A DNA stretch of 64,000 bases from Leguminivora glycinivorella (taxonomy: Eukaryota > Arthropoda > Insecta > Lepidoptera > Tortricidae). Each line of letters begins with the position of its first letter. The first letter of the stretch is position 1. The translations under genes were made by a program, and so were the position numbers. The DNA lies in contig NC_062979.1 in the NCBI RefSeq assembly GCF_023078275.1, positions 16,721,848 through 16,785,847 of the forward strand, given 5' to 3'. Positions 9,917-20,205 of this stretch are shown here, piece by piece. The notes beneath the pieces were generated by a model. That model made no database searches and had not been told where the DNA came from. It saw nothing but the letters and a program-made list of their open reading frames with translations.

Positions 9917-10071
9917 ATCACCAAAGGCAAGTTTTCAGGAATCTCCGGTTTCATAGTTTCAAGTTTCTTCCCCAGCTCGCCGACGATTTGTTGACGTCGT
10001 GTCACTTCGCCCTCTAACTCGGAATTCGTCTTATTTACTTCTTCGAATTCCCGAGTCATCTTTTCTTCGTT
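9917..10071 (-). CDS. Internal exon of host coiled-coil protein gene (exon E)
   Basis: Minus-strand exon of 155 bases. Upstream is a good acceptor (TATTTATTTCTTAG at 10072-10085). Downstream is a consensus donor GTGAGT (reverse of 9911-9916). Only one frame is open. The peptide is a classical coiled coil (KMTREFEEVNKTNSELEG, then RRQQIVGELGKKLE) ending in a Pro-rich PEIPENLPLV. It ends two bases into a codon, and the exon at 749-863 supplies the third base, so the splice restores frame. Not TE-like. The gene is not recognised. Confidence 0.7.
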
Positions 10072-10349
10072 CTAAGAAATAAATAGAAGTTATAAGAATG
10101 GAATTGCTGAAGGTGACTCACATTTTCTAATCTATGCGTAACGTACATATTTCTAATGGTCATTATACTTATCAGATGGATCTTATTATACTATAAAATT
10201 ACTGAATAATTTAATAATTATATAAGGCGCTTATTGAGGTGTTATAATAGGATTTTATAAGATTTTATACGAGTGTACTCGTACGTGTACATGTGAGCGA
10301 ATTCCATGAAATGTTATGCGCATAAAAGTTTCGAGAAATGATAATAATA

Positions 10350-10616
10350 TAATATCATGGTGAGAATCTCGTGAAAGCCGAGAAGGACAAGTCCAGTAAG
10401 TACCTAGATTTGGCTTACGAGATAACCGCTATGTGGGATGTTGATTCGACGATCATTGTCCCGATAGTCGTTTCAGCGAACGGTCTCATAGCGAAGAGTC
10501 TCGACCAACATCTCGAGAGACTCTCGCTAGGTGGTTGGATCAAGGGTCAGATGCAGAAGGCGGTGATCTTGGACACGGCGCGGATAGTCCGACGGTTCCT
10601 CTCTCTGCAGCCCTAA
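10350..10616 (+). pseudogene. C-terminal fragment of a non-LTR retrotransposon (endonuclease-like end), copy 1
   Basis: Frame ending TAA at 10614-10616 encodes GENLVKAEKDKSSKYLDLAY followed by EITAMWDVDSTIIVPIVVSA. A longer related copy at 49805-50046 shows that the missing upstream part contains PDI, then DIT. The order PD, about 12 residues, D, then K-x-x-K-Y fits a restriction-like endonuclease domain as in R2/R4/Dong-type elements; that is inference. The 3' untranslated region runs to about 10790 and ends near AATAAAGG. 5'-truncated and inactive. Confidence 0.65.
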
Positions 10617-10801
10617 CCACCGGCAGCTTGGGCCCTGCCCCGCTGCTGGCGGCACCCTAGGTTAGGTTTTTTATAATGTGTTTATATGTTTTATATTGTT
10701 TTGTAAGTGTTTTATTTTATTTTACTTTTATACTCATATTGTAAAAAACCTAATCTAAGAAAAGAGATAAATAAAGGATAATACCAATATCATGGAAAAC
10801 A

Positions 10802-10957
10802 TACATGTCGTCACTACTTTAAAAAAAAACTTGTATCTTCGTCTGTCAATGAAAAGGAAATTGTAGTAAGTATGTATGGAATGCATATAGACTTACTGCG
10901 TTTTAACTTTGAGGAACAGCGTGAGATACGAGATTTTTTAAAAGTAGTGACGATGTA
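10802..10957. repeat. Terminal-inverted-repeat MITE, copy B
   Basis: Same family as 1950-2108. Ends TACATGTCGTCACTACTTT and AAAGTAGTGACGATGTATA; the interior matches copy A with a few substitutions. Confidence 0.75.
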
Positions 10958-11652
10958 TATATCATAGTTCTCCATAATATGCTCAGGAGCAATAAGCAAA
11001 TGGCCTATATTATAAAAATCTGTATTTGCTAGTGCATCGTAATTTTTACTGTTGGTACGACATCGGTTGCCGGTATTCGATATCCTAAAAACGTTATTAC
11101 ACAAAAAAGAGTCATATTGCGATGATTGCACTCTTGTGGATAAAATGAAACTTTGTCTATTAATTTTCAAATATAAAGAAGATAGCCTTTTTTTATATTA
11201 TAAATGGGCTTACTTTTGGCCACAGACTAGCCGAAGGCAAAGACGTGGCCTACGATGGAGTGAGCTCGCCCAGAAGATACCTGTTCACTCTTGATTTGAA
11301 GGTTGAAGGTCTTTACCAGTTGGTGAAGCGAAAATAATAATTATATATTTTATTTTGATAAGGTAACGGACCCAATCATGGACAGTTTAAGATAAAATTT
11401 TTTTTTTTGGGGTAGGTGTGAAAAGTCAACACATGTCAGTTAAGAACTTTATTTAATTAATTTAATTTAAAATAACTAAAAGTATTTTTTTTCCAAATAA
11501 AAATAGTGCTTTTTTAGCCTTATAGTACATACCCTGTAGTGTGCTGGATCCTATGCACTTATAAGAAACTCAATATTCACACCTGCCGGTTGACCTTTGG
11601 ACCCTAACTTCACTGACTATCACCAGTAGTTTTTAATAAAAGAAGCAAGAAA

Positions 11653-12501
11653 ATGACTTCACTGGAGGCAGTCCTGCAATCACAGAAATCACTGGAGACT
11701 TCCTTTGCCAAACGGTTTGAAGAGCTGGACGCCGCATTGAAGTCCGCTTCAACTACACCGCTCACACATCCCACCATCAGTAGCTTGAGCGAGGAGGTTG
11801 TCACTTTCAAAACACACTTCAATGCTATGCTGCTGCTTCTCCGTCAGCAGATAGAGGTGATCAACAACACTGTTGACAATATTGAAATGAGGCACCGCAG
11901 GAAATATTTGCTGTTTGGTGGAGTTGCAGAGGCCGCCAATGAAAACATCTCCGAGGTGATTGTGACGGTTTGTCAGCAAGACATGTCATTGCCTGAGGTG
12001 ACCAGTAATTCCATTTTAGTGTGTCACAGAATTGGTGGTAAAGCTGGCCGACCTCGCCCCGTCCTTGTCAGATTCTCTGACTATGCTGTTAAAAATGCAG
12101 TGTGGGCCAAAAAAACTGCTCTTAAAGGCACATCTGTAGTGCTGTCGGAGTTCCTGACCAGGCAGAGACAGTCATTGTTCCTTGCAGCCCGCAGGCATTT
12201 TGGAGTGCGCAGTGTCTGGAGTCTTGATGGTAACATCTATATAAAAGTATCCAGCGGCAAGAAGGAGCGAGTGACGACATCTGATCAGCTTCAAGCCCTG
12301 ATCGCCCAGCATCCCTCTGAGCAGTCGTCCGGTGATGGCTCTGCACCTGCGCCCGCGCCGGCCGCCCTGCCGGCACCAGCACCGTCTGCAGCCGGCGAGC
12401 CTGCTTCAAGTCCTGCTCTGAAACCAGCCTCCCAGGCGTCAATGAAGGTTCCAGTCCCGAAGCAGACCCATGAACGTCGTGCGAAACGCGCGCCGCAGTG
12501 A
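11653..12501 (+). CDS. Non-LTR retrotransposon ORF1 protein (nucleic-acid chaperone)
   Basis: 282 codons. The start at ATG 11653 gives an N-terminal coiled coil (residues about 1-90, including QSQKSLETSFAKRFEELDAA). Next comes an RRM-like middle (about 90-210) with KYLLFGGVAE, ILVCHRIGGKAGRPRPVLV and SVVLSEFLTRQRQSLFLAAR, as in L1/CR1-type ORF1 proteins (Transposase_22-like fold). The tail is Ala/Pro-rich and basic. No zinc knuckle is visible. ORF1 proteins coat the element RNA and assist reverse transcription. The frame is intact. A non-coding gap of about 600 bases separates it from ORF2, so the second ORF would need reinitiation or its own start. Confidence 0.85.
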   Translation: MTSLEAVLQSQKSLETSFAKRFEELDAALKSASTTPLTHPTISSLSEEVVTFKTHFNAMLLLLRQQIEVINNTVDNIEMRHRRKYLLFGGVAEAANENISEVIVTVCQQDMSLPEVTSNSILVCHRIGGKAGRPRPVLVRFSDYAVKNAVWAKKTALKGTSVVLSEFLTRQRQSLFLAARRHFGVRSVWSLDGNIYIKVSSGKKERVTTSDQLQALIAQHPSEQSSGDGSAPAPAPAALPAPAPSAAGEPASSPALKPASQASMKVPVPKQTHERRAKRAPQ

Positions 12502-13098
12502 TACTCCTTCGTTTAATGCTTTGTTGCTTTTTACTTGTAATCGAGTAGTAAACAACATAGGTATCGTTTGTCACGGTAGGTTGTTAAATCGGCAGCTTCA
12601 CTTTTAGTAATAATCATCTACCTCTCTTTTAGTTACTTAAGTAATGTTTTGATTAACTTTTCATATTATACCCTGTATTTTGTACGAATCGAATGTTCGA
12701 TATAAAACTATCAAGTCAATACTGTCACTAGTGTCACTGTCATTAGTGTCATCTGTCAGATTTGTTTGTTCGGATACCTGCATAACTATGTTCTTTTTTT
12801 CTTCTTTGTTCGTTTTTACTTTTAAATTTTATTCTTTGGTACCTTTGAAATGAGCTTATCTCTGTTTTTTGCGATGAATGTGTAACAATCTGTTTTATAA
12901 TTATGTTTTTATTGAGTAGTACCTATCACCTGTAAGAAAACGGTCAACCGGCGGGTTCTAACAGTGCCCTCCGGCTATCACATAGTTTGAAATTAGCTTA
13001 TTTAATTTTGTTGTTATTTATATATACGTAAATTATTATTTATAATATTATATTAATATTTTATATGTATTTAATCTACATACCTGCACTAGTATAAT

Positions 13099-14079
13099 AT
13101 GATAGATGATGCATCATTTTACTCAGCTTGCGACTTGTCCTCGTCTTTCCACTCTCTCGATGACTCGACGTTGTCCGAGCCGGAAACGCTCGGTGATCTT
13201 ATCACTCGTGAATTCCAGAACTCTCACAAATTTCTTAACATTTGCCATTTAAATGCTCAAAGCATTCCCAGCCACCATAGCGATCTCCTTGACACCTTCT
13301 CCACTGGCTGCGCTCATGCAATACTGGTATCAGAAACTTGGCTAAAACCAAATCTTCCATCAACTTCGTATGGGCTCCCTGGATACATTCTTCTGCGCAA
13401 CGACCGTACGGGCAAAGGCGGTGGCGGTGTTGCCATGTACCTGCGCAGCGACATACCCTTCAATATTCTTTCATCGTCTCCTACTCAATTTTCTAACTCC
13501 ATGGAGCACTTGGTCGTCGAAGTAAATATTAAGGGAGCAAAGGTCGTTCTAGGGGTAATTTATTGTCCACCTACAGTAGATTATTTCTTATCATTAGAAG
13601 TACTGCTCACATCTTTCATAACAGAAGGCACACACCACGTGATCATGGGCGACTTTAATACCGATCTCTTGAAAAATAATACCCGGTCTCGCAAGTTATT
13701 GTCCCTAATTGAATCTGCGGCCCTTAATGTGCTGCCTTTAAACGCCACACATTATAATACAGACACATCGGACTCTTGGCTAGATCTCATCTTGACCTCA
13801 TCGAATGACTATGTGGGCAAAGTAGGCCAATTTGCGGCGCCTGGGTTCTCACGGCACGATCTTATTTACCTGTGTTACAAAGTTCGACCTCCTAAGTTGG
13901 TACCAGTCTCAATTAAACTACGTAGTTTCGCGAGGCTCGATGCTGATGCACTACAACGTGACGCCGGTGACATCGACTGGACACCGACACTTACAGCACC
14001 AACGGTTGATGACGCGGTAGATGCACTAAATGCGGCAGTTTTAAAATTATTTGACACTCACGCGCCCGTTCGTAACGTC
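13099..14079 (+). pseudogene. Retrotransposon ORF2, 5' part: APE-type endonuclease (interrupted)
   Basis: Begins at ATG 13099. Endonuclease/exonuclease/phosphatase-fold motifs appear in order: ICHLNAQSI (Asn motif, about residue 50), ILVSETWLKP (catalytic Glu, about 76), GGGGVAMY, HVIMGDFNTDLL (Asp/Asn, about 185) and FSRHDLIYL (final His-Asp, about 250). This domain nicks the target DNA. The frame runs into DTHAPVRNV, where the 8-bp target site GTAACGTC begins; beyond it the apparent ORF continues into the inserted element and stops at 14193. Removing the insert and one duplicate would join codons in frame with 15977 onward, so the interruption is the insertion, not decay. Confidence 0.9.
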
Positions 14080-14331
14080 CAAGAATATTATATACCATGG
14101 ATATTGCGTGCCGAACATTACGTTGAAGCCAGAAAATTTGACCTTGAATTACGTCACGCCGGTCTTGCATCTCTTTCTTTAGGGTGTCCATGATTAAGCA
14201 TACATTAGGGATATCCCGCGGAATTTGACGTATTACGTTTATACGACTGATTAATTTTGTAACTTATTAAATTCAAATCCGATCAATCGTTTTATCACGA
14301 AAGTGAACATCCATCCTCACAAACTCAAAAA

Positions 14332-14473
14332 GTAAGGTACATTAGGGCAATTCCGAAAGTCGTCTAATTAGGAAAGTCGCATAGAAATCACTATTATTTC
14401 CGTCATATCAAGATTCCCCTTTCGGAATTATCTGAACATTTCTGTCATTCGGAATTACTTTAATGCACCTTAC
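14332..14473. repeat. MITE nested in the P-like element
   Basis: Imperfect terminal inverted repeats: GTAAGGTACATTAGGGCAAT at the left, ATTACTTTAATGCACCTTAC at the right, with TTCCGAAAG / CTTTCGGAA inside. About 142 bp, no ORF. Confidence 0.7.
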
Positions 14474-15049
14474 TAATTTGTCAACCGCCAATAAGGTCCA
14501 TTTCTATACCACTCTGCAGTTACTTTGCCTTACGCCACAAAATACGGTACAGTTTTTACCAGTGGTAAACTACTGGGATTTTTTTTTCAGAACCGTTCCA
14601 GAATAAGAGCGTGGTGAGTGTTGCAACACGAGGCTTAAAATATAACTTTTCTTTTACTGACACCTGTATTTATTAAAAAATGTTTCAGTCACTTTAAACT
14701 ATCACAATAATATTTTGGTAGTAACTACTGGGAAAACTAATCCCAGTAGCTATCAACCCCGGTGTGGTAATTAACAATGTGGGGAAAATCCCAGTAGTTA
14801 GGACAGGTAAAAACTTGGTGGTAACTAGTGGGAATAGCCACAAAAATATAAGGGAAGTATTTGTCAATGGGGAAATAATGAAATACTAGGACGTTTTAAA
14901 ACAGTATCTTTATTTTTAAGCGCCGCCCCAAATCTCAAGGAAGGTGGTTCTCAATTCGTACGTATTTCAATTCTCTTCGCATGTATATATATATATATAT
15001 GTATCTCAATTTAATGTTTATGCCACGATATCTCCGTCGTTACTGGACC

Positions 15050-15187
15050 GATTTTTAAAATTTCTTTCTGTGTCATAATCTTCAGGCTTAAAGTGCAAAT
15101 CTGCAAATTGTCGAACGCTCTGAAACATTTCCTTTTATCGGTACAATCGACAGCCAACGCTGCCTCCTTCCTTCATCTTTTGGAACA
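15050..15187 (-). pseudogene. Degenerate THAP zinc-finger exon of P-like transposase
   Basis: Preceded on the minus strand by an intron acceptor (TAATATTAAACTTTTCAG). The exon reads VPKDEGRRQRWLSIVP, then SERSTICRF, and, after one extra base, HFKPEDYD in the next frame. This is the second half of a C2CH THAP domain: the W, the Cys of IC, the His-Phe (CxxHF-like), and the following PxDF/Y. THAP fingers bind the transposon ends. The one-base insertion before HF destroys the frame, and the N-terminal Cys pair was not located. A short possible upstream exon with ATG is at 15549-15581, but its phase does not fit. Confidence 0.65.
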
Positions 15188-15976
15188 CTGAAAAGTTTAA
15201 TATTATTCATGTTAATTGTAAAGACATAAACAATAAAGTTGGTATTATTATACTGTGATATGAACTATGAACATAGAAACCGTACCAAGTTGATAGATTT
15301 AGCTCCATTCAATAAGAGTAAATACCATGCAAGAAAAAAGATTGGTCACCCTAGTCGTTAAACCACACATAGCATTATTTTTCTTTAAAGGTCATATTTA
15401 TCGTTCTAAACCTATTCGTGGGAATTTTGATATAATTTGAGACAATGAAAACAATATAATGATAAGAACTAACCAAGATTACAAGCAAAATAGCAGAAAA
15501 TTTATTGCCAGCGAGGTTTATGAACATTTTGGTAAAATAAGTACTTACTTGTGAAATTTTACGTCGGATTTCGGTTTCCATTTACTTCCACAATGGTTCA
15601 CTATGCAATACATAGCGCAGAACTTAAGTAAATCGTCGAAAAACGTTTATTTCGCAAAATAAATATCTGAATCGGTGAATGACTTTTGACAATTCTGACA
15701 TATCGGGCATATTTTTTTATTATTAGTGTTCCCATAGTACGCAGGAGGTAAATACCGGAGAAATAAGGTTTTTGATTGAGTTTTTTTTCGTATAATACAA
15801 AGAAAAGTAAGTCAATTTGATTGAAGAATGTTTTATACGTTTTTTTTAGTAACTAATCTGGCAATACATCACAGTGTCGGAAAGAGATAGAACATAGGAG
15901 TAAAGGTGAATGAACCTGGCTTCAACTCATTGGTCGGCACGCAAAATCCATGGTATATAATATTCTTGGTAACGTC

Positions 15977-17932
15977 AAACTGAAGCGGCCGCCCGCTTCG
16001 TGGATTACTCGATCGGTCCGTATTGCAATGACGACACGCGATCGAGCATTCGTTAAGTTTAAAAATCATCGGTGTGATGAAAATTGGACCGCTTACAAAT
16101 CTGCTCGGAATCGTTGCAACATGATGGTACGATCTGCGAAACGGAAGTATATTCACAACAATGTCAATGTTTCTTCTTCTGCCGACACTTGGAAGTTTTT
16201 AAAATCAATTGGTGTGGGTAGCTCCCGTTCTAATTCGAACACCTTACCATTTTCTTTAAATGATTTTAATGCTCATTTTTCTAAAACTTCTAGCCTAGAT
16301 CCGACTTCAAAATCTTTTAGCTTAGCACATATCAATAATTTGCCATCACTATCTGAAACCAAATTTTCTTTCACTCCGGCTACTGACGACGAGATACGTA
16401 AGGTGATTATTTCGGTGAAGTCGAATGCGATCGGACATGATGAGATAAGTAGGGCCATGATAGTACACATTTTAGATAGTATTGTTCCAATTATCACTCA
16501 CATTGTAAATTTCTCTATGTTTTCGGGTGTCTTTCCGTCGGCATGGCGCAAGGCCTTTGTTATCCCCCTCCCAAAAACGTCTACTCCTACTCTTCTTAAG
16601 GAATTCCGTCCTATTTCCATACTTCCGTTCCTTTCGAAGGTCCTCGAGGCTGTGGTACATAAACAGTTATCCGCCCATATTTTTTCCAAACATCTCCTCT
16701 CACCGTTACAGTCAGGTTTTCGTCCCGGTCATAGTACCACAACCGCGCTATTAAAAGTAGTTGAAGATGTTCGGTTTGGCATGGAATCTTCACTTGTTAC
16801 TATCATGGTCCTAATTGACTTTACGAACGCATTTAACGCAGTAAATCATGAACTCCTCCTTGCTGCCCTTAGTCGCTTAAATGTCTCGTTGTCAGTAGCG
16901 GATTGGTTTGCATCCTACCTGCAGGGGCGTAGCCAGGCTGTCCGAGCTGACCGGTCGCTCTCCGACTGGTGTGACCTTACTACGGGCGTCCCTCAGGGCG
17001 GTATACTCTCTCCTCTTTTGTTTTCCGTTTTTATTAACATGATTACTTCCAAACTTCAGTGTTCATACCATTTATATGCCGATGACCTACAACTATACAC
17101 ACAAACGCGGCTTGATGATGCCGACGAGGCTATCGCGAAATTGAATGAGGATCTCAATCGCATCTCATCTTGGTCTAAAGACTTCGGAATAGCTGTGAAT
17201 CCTTCCAAGTGTCAGGCTATCATCATCGGGAACCCGCGACTGGTCTTAAATACCAATTTTGAGCTCGTTGCACCGATTCTCTACGAAGACAGTGTAATTC
17301 CATTCTCGACTAAGGCTAAAAATCTGGGGTTGATATTTGACTGTGGCCTGACTTGGGAGCCCCAAGTGTCTGATATGTGTCGAAGAATCACGTACACCTT
17401 GCGATCACTGTATAGGTTTAAGAATTTTCTGCCTGTGTCAACTAAAATTCTCCTTATTCAAGCTCTCGTTTTACCCATCTTTGACTACTGTGATGTGTGC
17501 TGTACGAATGTGTCGCAAGGTCTTCTGGACAAGCTGGACCGTGCTCTGAACAATTGCATTAGGTTCATTTTCGGCCTGCGCAAGTACGACCATGTGTCCG
17601 CCTTTCGCCGACAACTCAACTGGCTCCGCATTCGTGAGCGCAGAAGTCTTAGGTCCTTATGCACACTGTTCTCCATTTTATACGACCCAGCGGCACCCGA
17701 TTACTTGCGGTCTAAATTCAAATTTGTTACTGCTCGGCCAGGTGGCGAACTTCGCACTGCTCGTAAGCTTGTTCTAGCTGTCCCACATCATCGTTCCAAT
17801 GCCATGTCCAATTCTTTCACAGTGCAAGCCGTACGCCTCTGGAATGATTTGCCTCTTGACATACGACAGGCCGAAACTAAATTTACATTCAAGCGCAAGC
17901 TGCGAAAACATTTTGAGAAGTATCAAGACTAA
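15977..17932 (+). pseudogene. Retrotransposon ORF2, 3' part: reverse transcriptase (interrupted)
   Basis: Continues the endonuclease frame after the P-like insert. Reverse transcriptase motifs in order: FRPISILPFLSKVLEAVVHK, QSGFRPGHSTTTALL, LIDFTNAFNAVNH (motif A, catalytic Asp), GVPQGGILSPLLF (motif B), YHLYADDLQLY (motif C, catalytic Asp pair), NPSKCQAIIIGN (motif D) and NLGLIFDCGLTW (motif E). The C-terminal thumb region ends FTFKRKLRKHFEKYQD with TAA at 17930-17932. Length and motifs are intact; the two pieces together amount to about 978 codons. No RNase H or zinc finger is seen, as expected for CR1/Jockey elements. Confidence 0.92.
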
Positions 17933-18449
17933 GTATATTTAGAGCAGGTATATATATATATATTTAAATGTATATGTATGTATATATGTTATATTTATGT
18001 AAATCTATAATATGTAATTTATATGTATTTATTATTAATATATGTATTTATTATAGTTATTAGTGTCTTAAATAGGTAAATATATTTACATAAGTCCCTA
18101 TTTTTTTTTCTATAACGTAGTCCAATAAAATCAAGTCTTTAGTGTTCTTTACATATCCCGCACCTTTTTTTGGTCTTGTCTGTTTGGCCTAAAGGTTGAC
18201 TGGTAGAGAATGCCATGTAGCATTAAGTTCGCCTTTTGTAACTGTATATTTTTACTGTGCAATAAAGTTTAAATAAATAAATAAATAAAAAAATTTTGCC
18301 TATTTTTGATATTTCACTGATACGTGTATAAATTTTACCGCTTAGCGTGTTAAAACTTGAATGTCTTATCCTTCTTTTACATTTTAAGCATATTACAGAA
18401 TAGATACTCCTATTGGTTTCTTCATAGTTAACAAATTAAAATGAGGTGT

Positions 18450-19085
18450 TTTTTCTCCAATCATGGACGGCAGTTCTCCAGTAATGGTTGCCCCATTATG
18501 GACAGTGAAATAAGTTTAAAATTTTACTTTTAAAGCCATCCATCTGATACTTAATTAGTCAATTTTATATACCTACCCAAAATAAAATTAGTTTGGGTTA
18601 TTTTAACATAGGTATGTTTCTTGTAAATTTTGGTTTCGTAAATTGTTCCTTGTCCATCATAGGAGCTAGGCAGTTTTCCGGTTCCAGTTATGGACACTCG
18701 CAAAATAACACTATTTATTTATATTTTTGGAGTAACAAACTAGTATGTTTTATACCTTATCTCATGGTTAATGCAGTAAGTAAAACTCATTCAAGTTTAC
18801 ACCAAGTATTATTATTTTTATTATTTTTTACATGAACTCAACTCTCTTAGTAACATTACTAAGAATTCGTCGTGATCTTTTTTTCAGTAAACTGATGAGT
18901 TTTATCTTGCCGCAAAATCGTTCAGAAATAACCGAATTAAATGAAACTTCAAAATTAAGCAGATCTATGACTCTTGTTTATGGTACAATGCCGTCAGTTT
19001 TTAGAAACTAATTTTAGATACTTATTTTTAAGGATTTGTGTTTATTTTGTCCATAATGGCATCACCGTCCATTATAGGGTATTTT
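18450..19085. repeat. Element with repeated TCCATAATGG-like words, probably split by the LINE
   Basis: Words such as CCAATCATGGACGG (18458), CCCATTATGGACAG, TTGTCCATCATAGGA (about 18651), CCAGTTATGGACAC, TTGTCCATAATGGC and CCGTCCATTATAGGG recur here in both orientations. One more, CCCAATCATGGACAG at about 11371, lies just left of the retrotransposon. The simplest reading is one non-autonomous element carrying subterminal motif copies, into which the 11.5-18.3 kb retrotransposon inserted. Confidence 0.4.
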
Positions 19086-19504
19086 ACATTACATAATAAT
19101 ACATATTACGGTCAATACTGAGAAGTAAGCCACGATACTCGCTGGTGGAAAATGTATAGTTAATGAGCACTGATCATCAATAAACCATTTTTGTCAAACC
19201 ATCTTTTAAGTTAGTTTTGTTGAAGCGTACTTATATGAATGAAGATTAAGTATGCCATTAAGATATGCCTGCGATCCTTTGAAGAAAACTCGTTTCATTT
19301 GCTTCAAAAACTTACAATCGTGTTTTAATGCTTTTAATTATGTAGCAGTCACATAAAATACTAAATTAACATTACCGAATGTAATGACAATGTTACCCAT
19401 GGAAACAACACAAAATTGCTTTGAAAGTTTACTTGTTTGTTTCATCCACAGGATCATTTAAAATTTCATTAGTACATTAAAATTGGCTTGCTTGATACTT
19501 TTAC

Positions 19505-19958
19505 ATACAGGCTGTAACTTTATACATTTTTATATTAAATGAAAAAATTGAAAAATTTACGCATCCGGCGGGACTTGAACCCGCATCTTCTGCAATCCGT
19601 GCATTGCTCTTAACCAATTGAGCTACGGAAACCCACGCATTACGGAAGCTTTTTATAATCGACTGGCTGTGTAAACATCAAATATCATATATCGCTCATT
19701 ATTTTTTGCTAGACTTTATCCTTTTTCATTTTGTTTCAAAAATACTTTAACGAGCGCGCAATCACTGCAGTACAGCGCAGCGGTTTCGCGCGCGGGGCGA
19801 GTTGATTGGGCGATTCGGATGATTTTTTATTCATCATTTATGTAAATTGGAAAGTTTTGGATAAAATTGGATGGATAAAACTTATTTTTTTGCGTTCAAT
19901 AGCAGCTATATGATGACCTCTTTTGAATCTTACCCGTTATAACAATTACAGCCTGTAT
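19505..19958. mobile_element. Short-TIR element carrying a tRNA-like sequence
   Basis: Termini ATACAGGCTGTAA (19505-19517) and TTACAGCCTGTAT (19946-19958) are exact 13-bp inverted repeats. Inside on the minus strand is a cloverleaf-like sequence at 19561-19633. The rest includes a GC-rich patch (GCGGTTTCGCGCGCGGGG) and has no ORF. It may be a DNA element that captured a SINE or tRNA, or a SINE flanked by chance repeats. Confidence 0.55.
19561..19633 (-). tRNA. tRNA-like pseudogene (SINE head), anticodon arm degenerate
   Basis: On the minus strand the acceptor halves GTTTCCG / CGGATGC pair with one mismatch, the D arm is GCTC-AATTGGTTAA-GAGC, and the T arm is GCGGG-TTCAAGT-CCCGC. A and B boxes for pol III are therefore intact. 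The anticodon arm is one base short and its stem pairs only partly, so no anticodon can be read. I call it a tRNA-derived element part, not a working tRNA. Confidence 0.55.
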
Positions 19959-20152
19959 AGTAACTGAAAACGAAGTTTCTTTGGTAACTTTGGAAACAAC
20001 TTTCATTCTGTTTCTAAAGTCTTCTTCGTACATAGAGCGTCTGCTTTTACATAGAGGGAATTAATTAATCTGTATGTGTGTATTGTGTGTGCGATCGTGC
20101 GTGCGTAACTACGTATATAAATGCTTTTCCTTCAGTTAAGTACATTCTTATA

Positions 20153-20205
20153 CAAAACCGGCCAAGTGCGAGTCGGACTCGCCCACCGAGGGTTCCGTAC
20201 AAACT
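20153..20205 (+). repeat. Truncated copy of the GGTTCCGTA interspersed repeat
   Basis: Starts ACCGGCCAAGTGCGAGTCGG and reaches GAGGGTTCCGTAC, then leaves the family. Fuller relatives are at 24108-24998 and 29778-30326. Confidence 0.65.

Larger units (their letters stand above)
14080..15968 (-). mobile_element. P-superfamily DNA transposon relic inserted in LINE ORF2
   Basis: The element begins CAAGAATATTATATACC and ends in its exact reverse complement GGTATATAATATTCTTG; similarity between arms extends further (GCGTGCCGA, GTTGAAGCCAG). It is flanked by the 8-bp direct repeat GTAACGTC (14072-14079, 15969-15976). An 8-bp duplication fits P or hAT elements. A degenerate THAP domain on the minus strand inside (15050-15187) favours the P superfamily, whose transposases carry N-terminal THAP fingers. 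At 1,889 bp and without a transposase core, it is non-autonomous. It contains the nested MITE at 14332-14473. Confidence 0.8.
11500..18297 (+). mobile_element. Near-complete APE-type non-LTR retrotransposon (CR1/Jockey group), split by a DNA transposon
   Basis: Two ORFs in the usual order: an ORF1 protein (11653-12501) and an endonuclease/reverse transcriptase (13099 onward), with a 3' untranslated region ending AATAAAGTTTAAATAAATAA plus an AAAT microsatellite at about 18265-18297 instead of a plain poly(A) tail. ORF2 is interrupted at 14080-15968 by a P-superfamily element. The 5' end is not sharply defined (about 11400-11520) and no target duplication was identified. A truncated relative of its 3' end is at 56524-56640 on the minus strand. 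It lies antisense to the host gene. Confidence 0.85.

Noticed and set aside
15375..15581. Small minus-strand ORF starting METEIRRKISQ as first exon of a THAP protein
   Set aside because: It has a GTAAGT donor, but joining it to the THAP exon gives a stop, and the Cys pair expected at the start of a THAP finger is missing.
11653..17932. Treating the LINE ORFs as host genes
   Set aside because: Endonuclease and reverse transcriptase motifs and the microsatellite tail show that they belong to a retrotransposon.
19561..19633. Functional tRNA gene on the minus strand
   Set aside because: D and T arms are good, but the anticodon arm is a base short and barely pairs, and the sequence lies inside a TIR element. 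Kept only as a tRNA-like pseudogene.
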